DNA of 64,000 nt from Betaproteobacteria bacterium (GCA_021732605.1 JAKFUS010000021.1:74186-138185), one strand, 5' to 3'; shown: positions 24,046 to 34,838, counted from the first letter of the stretch. Made by a program: numbers and translations. The notes: generated from the sequence alone by a model not told the origin.

Positions 24046-25617
24046 TCAGTAAATGACTGCCAGGCTGGCGTTCATGCGCTGCTCGTTGGTCTGGCGGGTG
24101 CCATGGGCCTTGAGGATCTGCGCCACATCGACCCGCAGGCTGACCGATTTGCCGAAGGCCATGCGCAATCCGACACCGGTGCTGGCCAGATATTTACCCG
24201 CCTGCTCACCCGCCAGCGCATCGTTGCGGGATACCGAACCGAAGTCATAGAACCCGACCAGCCGTGAGCGCCATTTATCGTTCAGACCCACCTTGTCGGA
24301 AAAATTGGGGGTGTAGAGCTCGACCTGGGTTGCATAACCGCGATCATTGGAGGCTTCGCGCGGCAGGTAACCACGCACGGTATCCACTCCGCCGACACCA
24401 AATTGTTCGCCGGGAATCAGTGCATCCTGGGTGTATTGCCCTATGTAGGCAATTCGTCCCTGCCATTCGTTGCGGAAGGCATGACTGAAACTCGTGCCGT
24501 AACGCAGGATTGTATAGTCCTTGTTGGCGCCGAACCGGGTGGCCTGAAAGTCGGCCGCCCTGCCGTCATTGCCGCCGGGGAGACTGCGCGCCAGTGAGGC
24601 ATTAAACGACCACTCGCTGGCGGTCATTCGCTTCAAACCGGCATAGCCGATGGAAACCGGGTGCACGGTAATGTCCGGAACAATACCGATACCCGCCAGC
24701 GTGACGTTGTTCTGATAGGCGCGGTAATCGATACTCGCGTACACCTTGTGCTCGATGTCCCCCGACTTGGGCAAATAATAGTTCCAGCGCGCGCCGTAAA
24801 TCGAGCCCTTGCCGCTGACGGCAAATAACCCGCCCACCGTCCCTGAATCCACATCCGAGTAACCGGCGAAGAGGTCGAGCGAACTGTTCAGGTGGTAATA
24901 AGGGATCCGGTAGCCAACGCCGTAGATCGCCACATCATTGAAATGACCCGGCGAAGAAATATATTGCAGTGACAGCGTATGGTCGCGGTCAAAGAGATTG
25001 GTGTGCTGGTAACCCACGCCGAGGCGCCAGTATCCGGTGTCGGCCGTGCCGGTATTATCCAGTGTGCCCACCAACCGCCACGGTCGGTCATCCGTCACCC
25101 GCACGTTGACATCCACCAGGCCTTCGCTGGCACCCGAGCGCAGCAGCACGTTGGTTTGTTTGACCGGGTGTTCAGCCGCAATCTGCAGATTGCGCGCAAT
25201 GTCGTTGGAATTGGGGGTTTCGCCTTCCTTCACGCTGGGCAAGGCGCGGCGTATGTTGGCCGAGCTGAAATGTTCATTGCCCTCGACTACAACCTTGCCG
25301 ATTTTCGGCTGGATGATGTTGAAGCGCACTACCCCCTTGGTGATGTCCTGTTCCGGCAACGCCACCTGGATCACGCCGTAACCGCGCTCGCGATAGGCAC
25401 CCTCCAGGGCTTCCAGCGCACGCTGGACATCGCTGAAATCCTTGTCCTTGCCGGTATAGGGCGTGACCAGACGCTGGATGAGATCGGCGCCCAGCACCGA
25501 GTCACCGCTGACTTCAAAGCTCTGGATGGTAAATTTGGGCGCGGGCGTCACCACATCCTGCGCCACGGCATGCCCGAAGAGCCCCAGCAGGGCCAGCACG
25601 AAATACCAGCGACGCAT
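24046..25617 (-). CDS. Two-partner secretion outer-membrane transporter (TpsB, FhaC/ShlB type)
   Basis: 523 residues from the ATG at 25617 (MRRWYFVLALLGLFG); an ATG at 25638 adds seven. A signal peptide ends near AVAQD. Two POTRA domains (about 35-190) precede a 16-strand beta barrel, with the family stretch VGGVDTVRGYLPREASNDRG near residue 415 (the VRGY/F motif of the loop that enters the pore). The C-terminus ends in an aromatic beta-signal (NASLAVIY). It should export the large protein encoded just upstream at 25847-28810. A terminator lies between the two genes, and another follows this one. Confidence 0.92.
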   Translation of the reverse strand: MRRWYFVLALLGLFGHAVAQDVVTPAPKFTIQSFEVSGDSVLGADLIQRLVTPYTGKDKDFSDVQRALEALEGAYRERGYGVIQVALPEQDITKGVVRFNIIQPKIGKVVVEGNEHFSSANIRRALPSVKEGETPNSNDIARNLQIAAEHPVKQTNVLLRSGASEGLVDVNVRVTDDRPWRLVGTLDNTGTADTGYWRLGVGYQHTNLFDRDHTLSLQYISSPGHFNDVAIYGVGYRIPYYHLNSSLDLFAGYSDVDSGTVGGLFAVSGKGSIYGARWNYYLPKSGDIEHKVYASIDYRAYQNNVTLAGIGIVPDITVHPVSIGYAGLKRMTASEWSFNASLARSLPGGNDGRAADFQATRFGANKDYTILRYGTSFSHAFRNEWQGRIAYIGQYTQDALIPGEQFGVGGVDTVRGYLPREASNDRGYATQVELYTPNFSDKVGLNDKWRSRLVGFYDFGSVSRNDALAGEQAGKYLASTGVGLRMAFGKSVSLRVDVAQILKAHGTRQTNEQRMNASLAVIY

Positions 25618-25801
25618 CACAATTGATATATAAATCATTGTTTTATAAATCTTATTAATGAATTTCGCCGTATCCCTGACTGCGTCACCCCACATTTTTC
25701 AGGCGCACGCCAGACGCACGCATACCCCTGTTTAGGCGTTGAATTATCGCAGATTTCCGTGTTTTTTCCATGTTTTCAGACCCAGGGGCGCCTTTTCAAC
25801 A

Positions 25802-25835
25802 CAAAAAAACCCGGCGCCTTTCGCCGGGTTTTTTG
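25802..25835 (-). terminator. Intrinsic terminator after the TpsA gene
   Basis: Stem CCCGGCG/CGCCGGG (25810-25816 with 25822-25828) with A-tract and T-tract on either side, 11 nt past the stop codon at 25847. It would end most tpsA transcripts before tpsB and is symmetrical enough to act in both directions. Confidence 0.9.
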
Positions 25836-25846
25836 TCGATCAAAGG

Positions 25847-28810
25847 CTACCTGCAAACTGGCGCCTCCTTGTCCTTGCTCTTTTTGGTGTCTTCGAACAC
25901 GTCCTTGTCCTTTTCGGGGTCGGGCAGCTTGGTGGATTCACCCAAGGCCACGATGAGGGTGTCGGTGGGTGGTGATGGCGCGGTTGTGTTGGTGCCACTG
26001 TAAGTGACGAACAGACCGTTGCCGATACTGGCCGGGCTGCCGTTGGAAAAAAAGCCGGTGTTGGTCACCGGATCGTAGACCACGCCGGCAATGCCGTTGA
26101 TGGAAAAACCCCCGCCGTTCAGACCCGTGAAATCGATACGAATGGTGGTTGGTGAAGAGGCTTCGATGCGTCCGCCATAACTCATGGTGCCGTTGATATT
26201 GATCACACCGCCTACTGCCATCAGCACGTCAGGACTGCCGAGTATCCGGCTCTGGTCCACCAGCACATTGCCGCCGGTAACGACAGAAGTGAGGCCGTTA
26301 AAGGAACCCAGGGTGGAATATCCGCCGTAAGTACCGGGGAGCACGCTTAAATTCCCCCCCGCAACAGCGGTAGTACTGACATTGCCCCGCACATTGACGC
26401 CGTAGTTGATCGCTTGAGGGCCGGCAATCGTCAGATTTCCACCGGCACCGAGCAATAAATTGCCGGAGGCATACACATTCTGGCGAATGTTCAAATCGCC
26501 ACCCGCCAGCATCACAACATCAGCACTGGAACTGACACCCTCGCCGCCATCAACCGTCAGCGCACCAGTCGCCTGTACTGCTGCAACAACGCCGGCAGTC
26601 TGCATGCTCCTGAGCTTCAAGTCGCCGGTATTGAAAATGCCCGCGCCGCCGTTAGATGAATAAACGTCCAGGTTATTTGAAATCTGGGTTTCCAGCGGAT
26701 TGGCTGCTGTGCCTACACCGCTCCAGCCTGACAGATAGGCTCGCGCCGCACTTATATTCAGCCCAGTATTGCCGTCAATGATGGCACCGTTATTGCTGAC
26801 AATCTGGAGATCATAGTTGCTGCTGACCAAGCCCAGCGTAACGTCCCCGCCCGCAGACAAATTGATATCAGAGTAAGGCCCGTTCGCAATGACAGTGCTG
26901 GTGGCCGTGTTCAGCAAGCCCTTTGCATAAATAGTGACATAACCTTCACCACCGTCGGCGCCGAGCCCCGAGATCACGCTGTTGTTGACATTGATGCTAC
27001 CGCCATAACTCGCGTCATCGGCCCGAATTACAACGTGCCCGTCATTCCCCGAACTACCCTGAGCAGTGATGTTGTTGTTGATCGTAAGATTGGCAACGGG
27101 GTTACCAGAGTTGCCTCTCGCCGTAATCTCAATCCTCGCATCGCCCGCAGGATTGTTCACGGAAATCCCATCGACACCACCGACCGTTCCGACGGTCAGT
27201 GATTTGCTGTTCAGGAACTTGAAATTCTGGACAGCCTTGCCTGCAATCGTATTCACTGCATTTGGCGTGGAGCTATTATCCAGATAAATACTGCCAAAAT
27301 TGCTGACGGCAAGCAATCGATCGGCTGCAATCGGCCCCCCGTTTGCAGTGAATTGAGTGATATTACCGCCAGCAATCAGACGCACCTCACCCAGAGTCGA
27401 GATTGGACCATTCAGCAGAATTGAAGCCGCCGAATTTGTAATCATCGGCGTCGCTGGCGCACTTATGCCGTCCCAGCCTGCGTAAAGATTGACGCCGCCA
27501 ATACCGCTATTAGTAATAGAGGCATTGACCTCAATATTATTACGCGCAACGAGCGTCAGAATACCTGCACTGCTCCAAGTTACGCTGTCATCCACAAAGA
27601 TATTACCAACACCAACAGCAGTACCGTTGTCTGAAACATAGGTCACGTTAGTGCCGCCGTAGGCGTCCAGTTGCAAAGCCAAAGTAGCGCCGCTGATGTC
27701 GCCGCCGTACGAGGATGAGATATAAAAATCATTGACCGGATCAATCAACCAGGTACCCAATTGCCCGCCGCCACTGGCTGCCGCTGTAATGCGGGCGCTG
27801 TCGGCCACCTTCACCGTGGCCGCCGAGGTTTCAATAAACCCGCCATTACCGGGATTCGCGGACGCAATCGCCGACGCGTCCAGCTTGCCGGCAACCTGGG
27901 TCAAGCCATCGGTCATATCGGACAGTGCGAAAATCTGGCCCCCGTTGGTGCCACGCGCGCTTGTAACACTGCCCGCTTCCAACGTAGTGCTCTTGGTGGA
28001 CTTCAGTATGATGCGACCGCCTTCAGCCACCGCGCTGTCGGCGCTGATGACGCCGCTCTGCTTGATCAGCCCGGCGTAGATGCCGATGCGCCCCGCTTCC
28101 GCGGTGATTGTGCCAAGGTTGCGCGCTTCGTTATCCGGCGCGACGATTTCCACGCGCAGGTTGGGCGTGCCCGGATTGACCAGTTCCACGCTGTTGCCCG
28201 CCGCCAGCACCACTTCGCCGTTCGGGCTGGTGATCAGGCCTTGATTGCTCACTGCCTTGCCGACCAGATACACGCTGCCGCCGGTGATGCTGCCCTGATT
28301 CACCACGCTGCCGGCGCCGGCACCGTCGGTGAAGCGCATGCGGTTGTTGAGGAAATCGTCGTTGCTCAGGTTCAGGGTCGAGGCCACCAAGCCGGCGACG
28401 TTGATCTGCGCCCCGGCGCCGAACACGATGCCGTTGGGATTGAGCAGGAACACGCGGCCGTTGGATTGCAATGCGCCGAGAATCGCCGAGGGATCCTGAC
28501 CGATCACGCGGTTCAGCACCGCTGACAAGGCCGAGGGCTGGATGAACCGCGTCAGTTCATTGACGCCGATCGAGAACGAGCCCCAGTTGATGATCGCGTT
28601 GTGGCTGTTTGTGATGTTGAGGATGTTGCCGGCGGTGGCGAAGGTCGCGGTGCCGTTAACCACCGTGGGATTGACCGGATTGGCCAGCGCAATACTGCCG
28701 GAGAAGCAGGTGGCCACGGCGAGTGCGACGGCGGTAGGTTTGATTCGGTGATAAAGCGCGCTTGTTGATTGTGTTCGCACTGAATCGTATCGCAACGTCG
28801 ATTTACGCAT
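25847..28810 (-). CDS. Two-partner secretion exoprotein with filamentous hemagglutinin N-terminal domain (TpsA)
   Basis: 987 residues from the ATG at 28810 (MRKSTLRYDS); a start at 28843 adds 11. A long signal peptide with a charged n-region ends near SIALANPV. The TPS secretion domain (about 50-170) has the hallmarks NRVIGQDPSAILGALQSNG and FLLNPNGIVFG. The rest is a Gly/Asn/Val-rich beta-helix of repeated short strands. The C-terminus is charged (PDPEKDKDVFEDTKKSKDK) and has no recognisable toxin or peptidase domain. It is short for the class, which often exceeds 2,000 residues. The partner transporter is just downstream. The middle part is less GC-rich than the ends. Confidence 0.92.
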   Translation of the reverse strand: MRKSTLRYDSVRTQSTSALYHRIKPTAVALAVATCFSGSIALANPVNPTVVNGTATFATAGNILNITNSHNAIINWGSFSIGVNELTRFIQPSALSAVLNRVIGQDPSAILGALQSNGRVFLLNPNGIVFGAGAQINVAGLVASTLNLSNDDFLNNRMRFTDGAGAGSVVNQGSITGGSVYLVGKAVSNQGLITSPNGEVVLAAGNSVELVNPGTPNLRVEIVAPDNEARNLGTITAEAGRIGIYAGLIKQSGVISADSAVAEGGRIILKSTKSTTLEAGSVTSARGTNGGQIFALSDMTDGLTQVAGKLDASAIASANPGNGGFIETSAATVKVADSARITAAASGGGQLGTWLIDPVNDFYISSSYGGDISGATLALQLDAYGGTNVTYVSDNGTAVGVGNIFVDDSVTWSSAGILTLVARNNIEVNASITNSGIGGVNLYAGWDGISAPATPMITNSAASILLNGPISTLGEVRLIAGGNITQFTANGGPIAADRLLAVSNFGSIYLDNSSTPNAVNTIAGKAVQNFKFLNSKSLTVGTVGGVDGISVNNPAGDARIEITARGNSGNPVANLTINNNITAQGSSGNDGHVVIRADDASYGGSINVNNSVISGLGADGGEGYVTIYAKGLLNTATSTVIANGPYSDINLSAGGDVTLGLVSSNYDLQIVSNNGAIIDGNTGLNISAARAYLSGWSGVGTAANPLETQISNNLDVYSSNGGAGIFNTGDLKLRSMQTAGVVAAVQATGALTVDGGEGVSSSADVVMLAGGDLNIRQNVYASGNLLLGAGGNLTIAGPQAINYGVNVRGNVSTTAVAGGNLSVLPGTYGGYSTLGSFNGLTSVVTGGNVLVDQSRILGSPDVLMAVGGVININGTMSYGGRIEASSPTTIRIDFTGLNGGGFSINGIAGVVYDPVTNTGFFSNGSPASIGNGLFVTYSGTNTTAPSPPTDTLIVALGESTKLPDPEKDKDVFEDTKKSKDKEAPVCR

Positions 28811-28982
28811 GGTGGCCCCTGTTATCTTTTGCCGCCGATACACAACTGCCCCGATGATCGGCGGTCGCTAATCTCCATGAATTCTAAGCGGTTATTGCGT
28901 ATTTTGGCGAACATTTTGCGGCTGAATCACTGCGGGACGTGACTTATTTCACGCCAGGAGTCACGCCAGGAAACGGGTACGT

Positions 28983-29723
28983 TCAGCGCTTGCGCCGCTG
29001 CCGCCGCGCCTCGGCCAGACAGATCCCCGCTGACACCGAGACATTCAGGCTTTCGACGCTGCCCAGCATGGGAATCCGCGCCAATTCATCGCAGGTTTCG
29101 CGGGTCAGCCGGCGCATGCCCTCACCCTCGGCGCCGAGTACCCAGCCCAGCGCGCCTTCGAGTTTGACACCGTACAGATCGTGTTCAGCGCGTTCGTCGG
29201 CTCCGACCAGCCAGATATTGCGTTCTTTCAATTCGCGCATGGTACGCGCGAGGTTGGTGACCATGATGTAGGGCACGGTGTCCGCAGCGCCGCTGGCCAC
29301 CTTGGCCACCGTGGCATTGAGTCCTACCGCGTGGTCCTTGGGCGCAATCACCGCATGCACACCCATGCCGTCGGCCACGCGCAGGCAGGCACCGAGGTTG
29401 TGCGGATCGGTGACGCCGTCGAGCAGCAACAGCAGCGGCGCTTCGGTCAGTTCATCAAGCACGTCTTCGATATGGGTCGGCATGCGCACCGCTTCCACTC
29501 GCGCCGCGACACCCTGATGCCGCGCCTGCCCGGTCATGCCGTCGAGACGCTTGGCATCGACCAGCATCACCCGCGCACCACGTGTTTCGGCCAGTGCCAG
29601 CAAATCTTTCGCCCGTCGGTCATTACGACTGCCGTCGAGATAAATCTCGCGCACCACGCCGTCACGCTGGCGCAGGCTGCTGGTGACCGCGTGAAAGCCG
29701 TGGATCAGGCGCAATTCGCTCAT
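28983..29723 (-). CDS. rlmB: 23S rRNA (guanosine-2251-2'-O)-methyltransferase RlmB
   Basis: 246 residues from the ATG at 29723 ([13 protein letters not shown]), the usual length. The N-terminal substrate-binding domain and the SPOUT knot motifs [29 protein letters not shown] and [17 protein letters not shown] are present. It methylates G2251 in the peptidyl-transferase P loop. The frame remains open upstream through a heptanucleotide array up to a TTG at 29846, which would add 41 residues made of a repeated PVTSYQL. It follows rnr, the usual order. Confidence 0.96.
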   Translation of the reverse strand: MSELRLIHGFHAVTSSLRQRDGVVREIYLDGSRNDRRAKDLLALAETRGARVMLVDAKRLDGMTGQARHQGVAARVEAVRMPTHIEDVLDELTEAPLLLLLDGVTDPHNLGACLRVADGMGVHAVIAPKDHAVGLNATVAKVASGAADTVPYIMVTNLARTMRELKERNIWLVGADERAEHDLYGVKLEGALGWVLGAEGEGMRRLTRETCDELARIPMLGSVESLNVSVSAGICLAEARRQRRKR

Positions 29724-29730
29724 GGCTCTG

Positions 29731-29842
29731 GTGACTGGTGACTGGTAACTGGTGACTGGTGACTGGTAACTGGTAACTGGTAACTGGTAACTGGTAACTG
29801 GTAACTGGTAACTGGTAACTGGTAACTGGTAACTGGTAACTG
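29731..29842. repeat. Heptanucleotide tandem repeat, 16 copies
   Basis: Sixteen contiguous 7-bp units, GTAACTG or GTGACTG, fill nearly the whole gap between the rnr stop and the rlmB start; 12 units are GTAACTG and the GTGACTG variants sit at the rlmB end. The nearest unit is 7 bp from the rlmB ATG. Read towards rlmB on the minus strand the array is free of stops in the rlmB frame. Confidence 0.95.
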
Positions 29843-29876
29843 GCAACTAATTGATTTTATTTAATATTTTATTGTT

Positions 29877-32060
29877 TCATCCGGCCAGCACAAAATCGAT
29901 GCGCGCGGCATTCAGGTCAACCTTGGCAATTTTCACCCGCACCCTGTCACCGAGGCGATAGCGCTGCTTGGTCCGTTCGCCCATCAGCTCGTGTTTGCCG
30001 GCGTCGTACTTGAAGTAATCCTTGCCCAGATCGGAAATGTGCACCAGTCCCTCGACATAAATGCCGTCGAGCGCGACAAAGGCGCCGAAGGCGGCGACTC
30101 CGGCAACGCTGCCCATGAACACTTCACCGACGCGATCACGCATGTAATAACACTTCAGCCACGCCGTCACATCGCGCGTGGCCTCGTCGGCCCGGCGTTC
30201 AGTCTTGGAACACTGCCCACCCAGTTCATTCCAGTCACCGGGCTCGTATTTTTTGCCGTTGAGCACCGCCTTGATCGCGCGATGCACCAGCAGATCCGGA
30301 TAACGGCGGATCGGCGAGGTGAAATGGGTGTACGACTCATAAGCGAGGCCGAAATGACCGTTGTTTTTCGGCGTGTACACCGCCTGCTTCAGTGAACGCA
30401 GCATCACCGTCTGCAGCAGTTGCTCATCAGGGCGGCCTTTGACCTTGGTCAGCAGCTTGGCGTAATCGGAGGCGTGGGGTGTCTCACCGCCGCTCAACTG
30501 CAGCCCGAAACCTTTGAGGAAATCGCGCAGGGCTTCGAGTTTCTCCGGTGTCGGACCCTCATGGACACGGTACAGCATCGGATGTTCATGGCCATGCAGG
30601 AACGCCGAGGTGCACACATTCGCCGCCAGCATGCATTCCTCGATCACGCGATGCGCATCATTGCGCACCACCGCGACAATGTTTTCGATCTTGCCTTTGT
30701 CATCGAAAATCATCTGGGTTTCGGTGGTTTCGAAATCGATGGCGCCGCGTTTTTTACGCGCCTTTGCCAGCTGGTGATACAGCCGGTACAGCGTTTCGAG
30801 GTGCGGCACCAGCGCCTTGCGTTTCTTCGCTGCAGTGCCCTTGGGATCTTCGAGAATGGCGGCAACTTCGGTATAAGTGAAGCGCGCATGTGACAGCATC
30901 ACCGCCGGGAAAAACTTGAATTTTTTGATATTGCCATGGGCATCGATCTGCATGTCGCAGACCATCGCCAGCCGCTCGACATCGGGATTGATCGAACACA
31001 AACCGTTCGAGATCGCTTCCGGCAGCATCGGGATCACCCGCCGCGGGAAATAAACTGAATTACCCCGTTCCCGTGCTTCCTCGTCCAGCGCATCACCAGC
31101 CTGCACGTAATGGCTGACGTCAGCGATCGCCACCACCAGGCGGAAACCGCTGCCTTCCGGCTCGCAATACACCGCATCGTCGAAATCCCGCGCGGTCTCG
31201 CCGTCGATGGTCACCAGCGGCATGTCGCGCAGATCCACCCGGCCGCGATGATCCGTACTGCGCACCGTCTTCGGCAGCTTGGCCGCAACGGCTTCGGCTT
31301 CCGGCGAAAAAATCCACGGCAGCGCGTGTTTCCTGAGCGCGATTTCGATTTCCATGCCCGGATCGGCATAGTTGCCGAGAATCTCGACCACCCGCGCCAG
31401 CGGCTGCGCATGACGCCCCGGCTGGTTGATGATTTCAACCGTCACCACCTGCCCGACCTTGGCCTTGCCCGCCTCACCCGCCGGCACCACAAATTCCTGG
31501 CTTATACGTTTGTCTTCGGCGGCGACAAAAGTCACGCCGTGTTCGACATGCAAGCGGCCGACAAAACGCGTCTGGCCATGTTCCAGCACTTCGACGATTT
31601 TGCCTTCCGGCCGGCCGCGGCGGTCGAGGCCGCTGATGCGCGCCATGACCCGGTCGCCGTGCAGCACTTTCTGCATTTCACCCGGCGCGAGGAACAGATC
31701 CGGGCCGTCGTCTTCGCGCTGCATGAAGCCGAATCCGTCCTTGTGGCCCAGCACGCGGCCGCGGATCAGATCCAGCTTTTCGACCACGCACAAGTCACCG
31801 CGCCGGTTGCGCATGATCTGGCCGTCGCGTTCCATCGCGCCGATGCGGCGACTGAAGGCATCGCCATCACGTTTGCCGATGTCGAGTTGCTTGACCAGGT
31901 CTTTTTCGTCCATCGGCACGCCGGCCTCGACCAGGACTTCGAGGATCAGTTCGCGGCTCGGCACCGGGTGTTCATAACGTTCGGCTTCACGCGCCATGAA
32001 CGGGTCACGGGTGCGTCTGGGGGCTTGCCCGGAGGAGGAGGTTTTTTTAGGTTTTTTCAT
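29877..32060 (-). CDS. rnr: Ribonuclease R
   Basis: 727 residues. An N-terminal helix-turn-helix region, two cold-shock domains (about 75-230), the RNB catalytic domain with the metal-binding RDFDDAVYCE motif near residue 293 and RVHEGPTPEKLE, and a C-terminal S1 domain (FVALDGIYVEGLVHISDLG) are in the family order. It degrades structured RNA 3' to 5'. The C-terminal Lys-rich tail seen in E. coli is missing. The first 20 residues are basic (MKKPKKTSSSGQAPRRTRD). It is followed by rlmB, as in E. coli. Confidence 0.97.
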   Translation of the reverse strand: MKKPKKTSSSGQAPRRTRDPFMAREAERYEHPVPSRELILEVLVEAGVPMDEKDLVKQLDIGKRDGDAFSRRIGAMERDGQIMRNRRGDLCVVEKLDLIRGRVLGHKDGFGFMQREDDGPDLFLAPGEMQKVLHGDRVMARISGLDRRGRPEGKIVEVLEHGQTRFVGRLHVEHGVTFVAAEDKRISQEFVVPAGEAGKAKVGQVVTVEIINQPGRHAQPLARVVEILGNYADPGMEIEIALRKHALPWIFSPEAEAVAAKLPKTVRSTDHRGRVDLRDMPLVTIDGETARDFDDAVYCEPEGSGFRLVVAIADVSHYVQAGDALDEEARERGNSVYFPRRVIPMLPEAISNGLCSINPDVERLAMVCDMQIDAHGNIKKFKFFPAVMLSHARFTYTEVAAILEDPKGTAAKKRKALVPHLETLYRLYHQLAKARKKRGAIDFETTETQMIFDDKGKIENIVAVVRNDAHRVIEECMLAANVCTSAFLHGHEHPMLYRVHEGPTPEKLEALRDFLKGFGLQLSGGETPHASDYAKLLTKVKGRPDEQLLQTVMLRSLKQAVYTPKNNGHFGLAYESYTHFTSPIRRYPDLLVHRAIKAVLNGKKYEPGDWNELGGQCSKTERRADEATRDVTAWLKCYYMRDRVGEVFMGSVAGVAAFGAFVALDGIYVEGLVHISDLGKDYFKYDAGKHELMGERTKQRYRLGDRVRVKIAKVDLNAARIDFVLAG

Positions 32061-32089
32061 TTGAATTAATAGCTTTCATGGGCTAGAAT
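32061..32089 (+). promoter_or_regulatory. Promoter of tRNA-Leu
   Basis: TTGAAT at 32061-32066 and TAGAAT at 32084-32089 are separated by exactly 17 bp, and the predicted start near 32096 is just before the tRNA. The promoter abuts the rnr start codon on the other strand. Confidence 0.75.
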
Positions 32090-32098
32090 CCCGCCCTC

Positions 32099-32183
32099 GC
32101 CCAGATGGCGGAATTGGTAGACGCACCAGCTTCAGGTGCTGGCGGGTAATACCGTGGAGGTTCGAGTCCTCTTCTGGGCACCA
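32099..32183 (+). tRNA. tRNA-Leu (anticodon CAG)
   Basis: 85 nt including an encoded CCA (32181-32183). The acceptor stem GCCCAGA/TCTGGGC pairs perfectly with discriminator A. The D-arm GGCGGAATTGGTAGACGC, the anticodon loop TTCAGGT, a class II variable arm (GGCGGGTAATACCGT) and the T-loop GGTTCGAGTCC are all as in tRNA-Leu. It reads CUG codons, the commonest leucine codon in this genome. It has its own promoter and terminator and is the only plus-strand gene between 20.7 and 57.7 kb. Confidence 0.98.
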
Positions 32184-32195
32184 AAGTAGTTAGTG

Positions 32196-32252
32196 ATGAG
32201 CGCGAAGTGATGAGTGCTGAGTTGGGCACTCATTGCTCCGCGCTCATTTTTG
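32196..32252 (+). terminator. Intrinsic terminator of tRNA-Leu
   Basis: A long two-part hairpin: outer stem ATGAGCGCG/CGCGCTCAT (32196-32204 with 32239-32247) and inner stem ATGAGTGC/GCACTCAT (32210-32217 with 32226-32233), followed by TTTTTG. It begins 13 nt after the tRNA 3' end. Confidence 0.82.
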
Positions 32253-32266
32253 TTTCAATTTTGGTT

Positions 32267-33574
<1,308 letters not shown>

Positions 33575-33613
33575 TTATCTGTAAAATTTACCAATAAAAT
33601 CATATACTTATAA

Positions 33614-33661
33614 TTACTTATTCACCTGGTTACTTAATCACTTAATTACTTAATTACTCGA
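33614..33661. repeat. Octanucleotide tandem repeat upstream of purA
   Basis: Six 8-bp units related to TTACTTAA (TTACTTAT, TCACCTGG, TTACTTAA, TCACTTAA, TTACTTAA, TTACTCGA) lie between the hisZ stop and the purA start, ending 54 nt before the purA ATG. The units are the reverse complement of those beside selD (AAGTAATT, AGGTGATT). Confidence 0.75.
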
Positions 33662-33671
33662 TCCCGGATTA

Positions 33672-34838
33672 CTAGATTTTCTGTATCACCCAGCGTCCGG
33701 CGCGGCGCACCAGAGCCCGTTCGCAAGCCAGTTCACCGCGAAACCGGGTATGACCCGGCAGGTCTTCAATAACCACTGTGCCCCGCCCCCGCAACGCGGC
33801 GATGGAGCGCTGCAATGCGCCGTCCCGGGGCCGATACGGCGCCAGCACCCGCGACTCGCGCAGCACGCCGGCGCCGGCCGCCAATTCGCGCAGGTCCATG
33901 CTGAATCCCGTTGCCGGCCGGGCACGGCCGAAGGCCTTGCCCACCTCGTCGTAACGCCCACCCTGCGCCAGCGCATTGGGCCGGGCGTTGGCGTAAGCCG
34001 CGAACACGACACCACTGTGATAGTGGTAACCGCGCAGCTCGCCCAGATCAAAACTGCGCGCAGTTACCAAACCGGGCACCAGATCGGCCAGTTGTTTCGA
34101 CAGTGCGGACAGGTCGCGCAATGCCGCGCGGATATCCGGAAGCGCCGGCAGCACCTTGCGCGCGCGCAGCAGCACTTCGGGACCGCCATAGAGTTCCGGC
34201 AAAACCGCCAGCGCGGCACGGGTGCTGCGATCGAGCTTGCGTGCCAGTGTCGTAATCGCCGGCGCATCCTTGGCCTGCATCGCCTGGAACAGTTCAGCTT
34301 CCAGCCCGCGCGACACTTTCGCACGGCGCAGTAAAGCCCGGAAAATGGCAACGTGGCCGATATCCAGCGACACCTCGCGCACCCCCGCCAACTGCAATGC
34401 GCGCAGCATCAGGCGCTGCACCTCGACATCGCTTTCAATGCCGCGATGGCCGTAGATTTCCGCGCCGATCTGCAGCGGCTCGCGCGTCCGGTTCATGCCG
34501 TCGGGCAAGGTGCGCAGCACGCTGCCGGCGTAACACAGCCGGGTAATCCCGTCGCGGTTCAGCAGGTGCGCGTCGATGCGGGCGACCTGCGGCGTGATGT
34601 CCGCGCGCACCCCCAGCATGCGTCCCGACAACTGGTCGACCAGCTTGAAAGTCTGCAGGTCGAGGTCGTGCCCGGTGCCGGTCAGCAGCGAATCAACGTA
34701 TTCGAGCAGCGGCGGCATCACCAGTTCATAACCATGCACCGCGAAATCATCAAGAATACGGCGGCGCACCTGCTCGATGCGGCGGGCCTCGCCGGGCAGG
34801 ATATCTTCAATGTATTCAGGCAGCAGCCAGGTTCTCAT
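33672..34838 (-). CDS. hisZ: ATP phosphoribosyltransferase regulatory subunit HisZ
   Basis: 388 residues. It is a catalytically inactive histidyl-tRNA-synthetase-like subunit that pairs with the short HisG to allow feedback control of histidine synthesis. The class II synthetase-like core is visible: VMPPLLEYVDSLL, QLSGRMLGVRADITPQVARI (motif 2 region) and GGRYDEVGKAFGRARPATGFSM. It is found with short-form HisG, which is not in this window. Length and placement upstream of purA match betaproteobacteria. The C-terminal part is degenerate, as usual for HisZ. Confidence 0.95.
   Translation of the reverse strand: MRTWLLPEYIEDILPGEARRIEQVRRRILDDFAVHGYELVMPPLLEYVDSLLTGTGHDLDLQTFKLVDQLSGRMLGVRADITPQVARIDAHLLNRDGITRLCYAGSVLRTLPDGMNRTREPLQIGAEIYGHRGIESDVEVQRLMLRALQLAGVREVSLDIGHVAIFRALLRRAKVSRGLEAELFQAMQAKDAPAITTLARKLDRSTRAALAVLPELYGGPEVLLRARKVLPALPDIRAALRDLSALSKQLADLVPGLVTARSFDLGELRGYHYHSGVVFAAYANARPNALAQGGRYDEVGKAFGRARPATGFSMDLRELAAGAGVLRESRVLAPYRPRDGALQRSIAALRGRGTVVIEDLPGHTRFRGELACERALVRRAGRWVIQKI

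Noticed and set aside
29731-29842. CRISPR array
   Set aside because: Units are 7 bp with no spacers, so this is a simple tandem repeat. No cas genes are in the window.
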